A DNA stretch of 64,000 bases from Prevotella sp. GTDB taxonomy: Bacteria; Bacteroidota; Bacteroidia; Bacteroidales; Bacteroidaceae. Where the stretch lies: NCBI GenBank assembly GCA_017554105.1, contig JAFZIY010000008.1:1-64000 (forward strand). Direction: 5' to 3'. The translations under genes and the position numbers were made by a program. Every line of letters begins with the position of its first letter. Within the stretch, counting starts at the first letter, position 1. Of this stretch, positions 60,535 to 64,000 are shown piece by piece. The notes under the pieces are model-generated. The model had not been told where the DNA came from, searched no databases, and was given only the letters and a program-made list of their open reading frames with translations.

Positions 60535-60574
60535 CGCTCGGCTCTGCCGCTTTCATAGCGAAGCGGAGAAAGAA
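60535..60574. repeat. 40-bp inverted repeat, right copy (flanks HU-like gene)
   Basis: CGCTCGGCTCTGCCGCTTTC then ATAGCGAAGCGGAGAAAGAA, the reverse complement of 59562-59601 with four differences. Confidence 0.85.
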
Positions 60575-60600
60575 TTTTACTAATTTCATAAATTAAGAAA

Positions 60601-60703
60601 TGTAGGGGCGAACCCCAGTGTTAGCCCGCAAGGAATATCAGATAACACGTGAACATGAATTGCGGTAACCATATACGGGCTAACACGGGGGTTCGCCCCT
60701 ACA
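60601..60703. repeat. 100-bp palindromic repeat, copy 3 (inverted)
   Basis: Same family as 48633 and 48861 but in the opposite orientation: TGAACATGAATTGCGGTAAC-like core on the plus strand. The rest of the 60443-60813 gap holds the repeats above and a weak stem near the MscS stop; no gene. Confidence 0.88.
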
Positions 60704-60813
60704 AGAAACTTGTAAACTTTTAACCTTTAACCCATAACCTATAACCTTTATGAAATTCAACCCTCAACCAACAAAAAGGGCCGGCATTGTGCCAGCCTTT
60801 TTTGTTGTTACCT

Positions 60814-63159
60814 TCAACCTTCTTTTATCACATGAATGTCTCTCTGTGGGAACGGTATCTGGATGTCGTTCTTGTTCAGGGTGTCGTAGATGCACTCCAT
60901 GATGTCGCCCACCACGTAGATCTGCTTTATGGCGTCCACCCAGCAGAGCAGTTGGAAGTTGACGCTGCTGTCGCCGAACTCGGAGAACACGGCCCGCACC
61001 TTCTTCTTCTTGTCGATGTTGGGGTGCTTGAGGTCTATTACGGCCTGCTCGACGAGTCTGCACACGTCCTTGACATTGGAACCGTAGGCCACACTGAAGG
61101 GTATGAGGGCAAGCACATAGCCGTGGTTACGGGTGAGGTTCTTGTAGTTCTTGGTGAACAGTTGGGAGTTCTGGAACGCTATCACGGAGCCGTCGATAGC
61201 CTCGATCATGGTGCTGGTGTAACTGATGGAACTGACGCGTCCCTTCGTGCCGTCGCACTCTATCCAGTCGCCTATCTTGATGCGTCCTGCCATGAGGGAG
61301 ATGCCGTAGTAGATGTTCTCGAGGATGTCCTTCAGGGCGAAACCGACACCGGTGGAGAGACCTCCGGAAACGACTACGAGCCATGTGTTGTTCACCTTCA
61401 TGATGGCGAGGCTAATGAGCAGCCAGGCGCCCCATATCACCACCTGAAGCACGTTGCGCACCATGACGCTACGGCTGCCTGCCGTCCTCGGGTCTTTCTC
61501 CTGGAAGTACTGTGTCAACATTGACAGCGTGATGCGGTTGATGAACCTGAAGATGAACCACAGCGAGGCCACGATGATGATGTTGAGTATGCTGACGCTG
61601 ACGAACTTGGTGTCGATGAACCGTTTCTTGATGATGCCCATCACGACGTCGCTGAGGTTGAACACGTCGGCGGCATAGTAGATGGAGAGGATGATGGAGC
61701 CGAGTCCCATAACGGGCAGCAGCACCTCGTAGATGAACCGGAACAGCCATGTCTTGCCGATGGGCATCTCCTCGACGTGATGGCGGTCGCTGTACCTGTG
61801 CATCCATGAACTGATGCAGGTGATGGTGAGTATGCAGGTGAGTTGCATTATCCACCAGATGAGCATCTGTACGCTCAGCAGCGTGTAGCCTATCCATGAG
61901 CATATGACGCTGGCCACGAATACTCCGAGCGAGATGTAGGTGTAGGTCATGTCGCTCTTGGGTATCTTCTTGTGGTGGCGTCGTATCACTATCCACTGCC
62001 AGATGGCGCAGAAGAGAAGCACCGGCGGGAATATCAGGTTGACGAGGTCGTTGGGGATGAGCACGATACGGAACGAGATGACCACGAAGCCTATCGCCAC
62101 GAGGGGGGCATAGGCCTTGAACGTGCTCTTTATCTGGTCGCCGTCGACACGCAGGAGGAGCGAGAAGAGTATCACGCCGAGCAGCCACGCATATTCCACG
62201 AGGAGTCCGCTGGCCATGATGAGGAAGTTCTGGTTGACCGTAGCCCTCAGTATTCCGAGTATCAGGGCGAAGGTTATGGTGGTGGTGGCCAGTATGATAC
62301 ATGTGCGCTTCTTCAGGAACTGCTGCGAGCGGAACCGCTTAGGCAGAATGTACCTGATGCCCACGATGTTGAGTATTATGGCCAGCGTGCCGTATATTAG
62401 TATAAAGGAGAAGAGGAAGAGGATTATCTTGACGTCCCATTGCGAACTGACTCCCTCCATCGGCTTGTATTTCTCGGTCACCGAGTCGGCGGTCTTCGAC
62501 ATCTGGTACTGGAGGCTCTTGATAATCGACCAGTAGGGCTCTCCTCCGTTCTTGAATATGTTTGTCTGTATCTCGTTGTATCGCTGGTTGGCGTAGTCGT
62601 TGAGATTCTTCAACTGTTCCTCGGCTCGCTCGTAGTTCTTGATGTACTCGGCCATAGTCTCCTTTGTCACCACGTAGTTGTTGCGGATGCTCACGGCGAG
62701 TGTCAGACACACGTCGTGGTCGGTCTTTGCCTGGTCGTCGAGTTGCCGTGTGGGCATCTTGCTAAGGCTTGTCACGAGGCTGTCGTAGCGTGCTATCTCG
62801 GTGTTCATCTCGTCGACGAACTGTCGGAAGGGCAGGGTTGACTTCTTGAAGTCCTGATACTGGTTGGTGGCTTCGTGGCAAGCGTATGTGAGGTCGAACA
62901 CGTAGTTGGGCTTCTGCGAGTAGAGCATGAGCGCGTTCTGGTTGCTCTTCGACATCGTGGAGAAGAGGTTGTTGAGTATGCGCTTGTTCATGTCCCTGGA
63001 GGTCTTCAGGTCTTCCTCCATCTCGATGTATGTCTTCGTGAGTTCCTTGCGTAATATAGATAATGTCTTGCCCAGGTTTTCCTCCTTGAGCACTGCGTGC
63101 ATCGGCATTGCAATCAGCAGAGCGAGCACTATGGTAATCAGTTTCAGGTGTCTCATCAT
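60814..63159 (-). CDS. Large MscS-type mechanosensitive channel
   Basis: 781 residues (780 if the second of two adjacent ATG codons is used). A signal peptide (MRHLKLITIVLALLIAMPMHA) is followed by a helical periplasmic region (about 25-220), about 11 membrane helices, and the MscS domain near 540-760, with the pore helix ending in GLSTGVGFALKDILENIYYGI and the cytoplasmic WIECDGTKGRVSSISYTSTMIEA. This is the MscK/YbiO-like long type. It relieves turgor on osmotic downshift. An upstream ATG at 63216 lies before the promoter and is rejected. Confidence 0.92.
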   Translation of the reverse strand: MMRHLKLITIVLALLIAMPMHAVLKEENLGKTLSILRKELTKTYIEMEEDLKTSRDMNKRILNNLFSTMSKSNQNALMLYSQKPNYVFDLTYACHEATNQYQDFKKSTLPFRQFVDEMNTEIARYDSLVTSLSKMPTRQLDDQAKTDHDVCLTLAVSIRNNYVVTKETMAEYIKNYERAEEQLKNLNDYANQRYNEIQTNIFKNGGEPYWSIIKSLQYQMSKTADSVTEKYKPMEGVSSQWDVKIILFLFSFILIYGTLAIILNIVGIRYILPKRFRSQQFLKKRTCIILATTTITFALILGILRATVNQNFLIMASGLLVEYAWLLGVILFSLLLRVDGDQIKSTFKAYAPLVAIGFVVISFRIVLIPNDLVNLIFPPVLLFCAIWQWIVIRRHHKKIPKSDMTYTYISLGVFVASVICSWIGYTLLSVQMLIWWIMQLTCILTITCISSWMHRYSDRHHVEEMPIGKTWLFRFIYEVLLPVMGLGSIILSIYYAADVFNLSDVVMGIIKKRFIDTKFVSVSILNIIIVASLWFIFRFINRITLSMLTQYFQEKDPRTAGSRSVMVRNVLQVVIWGAWLLISLAIMKVNNTWLVVVSGGLSTGVGFALKDILENIYYGISLMAGRIKIGDWIECDGTKGRVSSISYTSTMIEAIDGSVIAFQNSQLFTKNYKNLTRNHGYVLALIPFSVAYGSNVKDVCRLVEQAVIDLKHPNIDKKKKVRAVFSEFGDSSVNFQLLCWVDAIKQIYVVGDIMECIYDTLNKNDIQIPFPQRDIHVIKEG

Positions 63160-63164
63160 GTGCG

Positions 63165-63196
63165 CAAAGTTAATAATTATCCATGCTTCCACCAAA
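63165..63196 (-). promoter_or_regulatory. Promoter of the MscS gene, nearly leaderless
   Basis: Minus-strand TTTG (63193-63196), 20-nt spacer, TAACTTTG (63165-63172). The ATG codons at 63159 and 63156 are 5 and 8 nt beyond the box. Confidence 0.75.
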
Positions 63197-63257
63197 TGTT
63201 TTGCGCCAAATTCCACTTTTTTTTACTTTTCACTTTAGGTCTTTCCATTTTTTTTCG

Positions 63258-63265
63258 TAAATTTG
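63258..63265 (+). promoter_or_regulatory. TAAATTTG box of the 63271 gene, nearly leaderless
   Basis: The ATG at 63271 comes five bases after the box. The -33 box is poor (TTTA at 63234-63237, 20-nt spacer). Confidence 0.55.
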
Positions 63266-63270
63266 CGCCA

Positions 63271-64000
63271 ATGAAACTGATAGCAGATAGTGGAAGCACC
63301 AAGACATCATGGGTACTTGCCGAGGGTGGCAGTGCTGTGAGGAGGGTGAGTACGGCGGGCATCAACCCCGTTGTACAGGGTGAGGAAACGATAGTTTCGA
63401 CGCTTCGGGAGTTGGCCTCGCAACTGGATGAGAAGCCCTCGGAGATTCATTTCTTCGGTGCGGGATGTCGCGGTGAGGCGAGCCTGCTGATGAGGAAATG
63501 CCTCGACGTGGTGTTCCCTGATGCCGTGATTGAGGTGGAGAGCGACCTGCTGGGGGCTGCTCGTGCCTTGTTCGCCGACAAGGAGGGCATCGCCTGTATC
63601 CTGGGTACGGGAAGCAACTCGTGTCTATACGACGGGAAGGGCATCGTTGAGAATGTGCCTCCGCTCGGCTTTATCCTCGGCGACGAGGGTAGTGGTGCCG
63701 CTCTCGGGAAGACGTTCATCAATGCCCTGTTCAAGGGTGACCTGCCTGAGGAAATTAAGCGTGAATATCTGGAGGAGACAGGTCAGAATTACGAGGACAT
63801 CATACGTCGTGTCTATCGTGAACCGAATGCCAACCGCTATCTCGCAACCACTTCGTTGTTTATATCAAAGCACTTGGATTTCAAACCATTAGCCGATATT
63901 GTTGAGCAAAACATCGAATGTTTCTTTACGAAGAATGTAGATAAGTACGGACGCAGGGACGTGCCTGTGGGGGCGGTGGGGAGCATCGCCTATGTCTATG
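63271..64000 (+). CDS. BadF/BadG-type sugar kinase (N-acetylglucosamine kinase-like), 3' end cut by window
   Basis: The first 243 codons are visible. An ASKHA-fold kinase: the phosphate-1 loop is LIADSGSTKTSWVL (residues 3-16), then a GAGCRGE motif near 66-72, VESDLLGAARAL near 90, the phosphate-2 loop ILGTGSNSCLYDGK near 112 and GFILGDEGSGAALGK. This matches N-acetylglucosamine kinases and related BadF/BadG ATPases of Bacteroidales; a role in amino-sugar recycling is likely. The last part lies beyond base 64000. Confidence 0.9.
   Translation, partial: MKLIADSGSTKTSWVLAEGGSAVRRVSTAGINPVVQGEETIVSTLRELASQLDEKPSEIHFFGAGCRGEASLLMRKCLDVVFPDAVIEVESDLLGAARALFADKEGIACILGTGSNSCLYDGKGIVENVPPLGFILGDEGSGAALGKTFINALFKGDLPEEIKREYLEETGQNYEDIIRRVYREPNANRYLATTSLFISKHLDFKPLADIVEQNIECFFTKNVDKYGRRDVPVGAVGSIAYVY

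Noticed and set aside
1-64000. tRNA, rRNA, integrase or transposase genes
   Set aside because: I looked for cloverleaf-like segments in the longer gaps and for recombinase motifs in the proteins and found none; the accessory block therefore lacks an obvious mobility gene in this window.

Overview
The window looks like a chromosomal segment of a Bacteroidales bacterium, most likely Prevotella or a close relative. Two things support this. First, most transcription units start with the Bacteroidetes-type promoter (TTTG or TTGC, a 19-20 nt spacer, then TAnnTTTG), and Shine-Dalgarno sites are generally weak. Second, the gene content is typical of that group: DUF3256 and DUF4836 proteins, a T9SS-like C-terminal domain, HU-like protein, Z1 and DUF6088 genes, lipoproteins cut just before Cys, and a pyruvate/PPi-centred metabolism. 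The genus is an inference; there is no rRNA gene in the window.

Layout. 1-16 kb is core metabolism: pyruvate:ferredoxin oxidoreductase (cut by the left edge), a P-loop ATPase with an altered Walker B, an ATP-grasp-like protein, a GH43 glycosidase, a His-rich membrane peptide, and an rlmD - porin - membrane pyrophosphatase run, then pyruvate phosphate dikinase. PFOR, PPDK and the PPi-driven ion pump lie within 16 kb of each other, which suits an anaerobe that economises on pyrophosphate. 16-19 kb is a more AT-rich stretch with a deiminase-family enzyme and unknown proteins. 19-47 kb is housekeeping and envelope: a nucleoside transporter, BFN nuclease, rsmE, DUF4836 lipoprotein, FtsX-type ABC transporter, cupin, valS, mazG, RNase Z, L,D-transpeptidase, an ECF sigma module, thiL, purine nucleoside phosphorylase, lpxK, sppA, an SDR, radA, a solute-binding lipoprotein, a TPR protein, a PLD-type phospholipid synthase, kdsD and kdsA, and a small outer-membrane barrel.

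48-60.8 kb is accessory and repeat-rich. It holds a CHC2/Toprim primase-like gene, a DUF3987-like gene and a third small gene in one operon; two adjacent genes sharing an FNGPM peptide motif; a higBA toxin-antitoxin pair with a palindromic operator, bracketed by 52-bp direct repeats; a Glu-rich coiled-coil protein; and an AT-rich defence operon (C5 cytosine methyltransferase, NgoFVII/PLD-like nuclease, Z1 ATPase broken by a frameshift, DUF6088 protein). An HU-like gene follows, bracketed by 40-bp inverted repeats. The window ends with a large MscS-type channel and a BadF/N-acetylglucosamine-kinase-type gene cut by the right edge.

The least expected signal is structural. Two intergenic sites about 39 kb apart (12.65-12.82 kb and 51.27-51.42 kb) share an AT-rich core and flanks. 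Each is enclosed by a perfect 25-bp inverted repeat made of three 8-bp units, but the units differ between the two sites. Both arms therefore seem to have changed together. Several other dispersed repeat families (100-bp palindromes, C/G-rich palindromes, 7-bp tandem arrays) lie between genes, and some sit in frame inside genes: the primase-like gene has absorbed three of them. No rRNA, tRNA or CRISPR array was seen.
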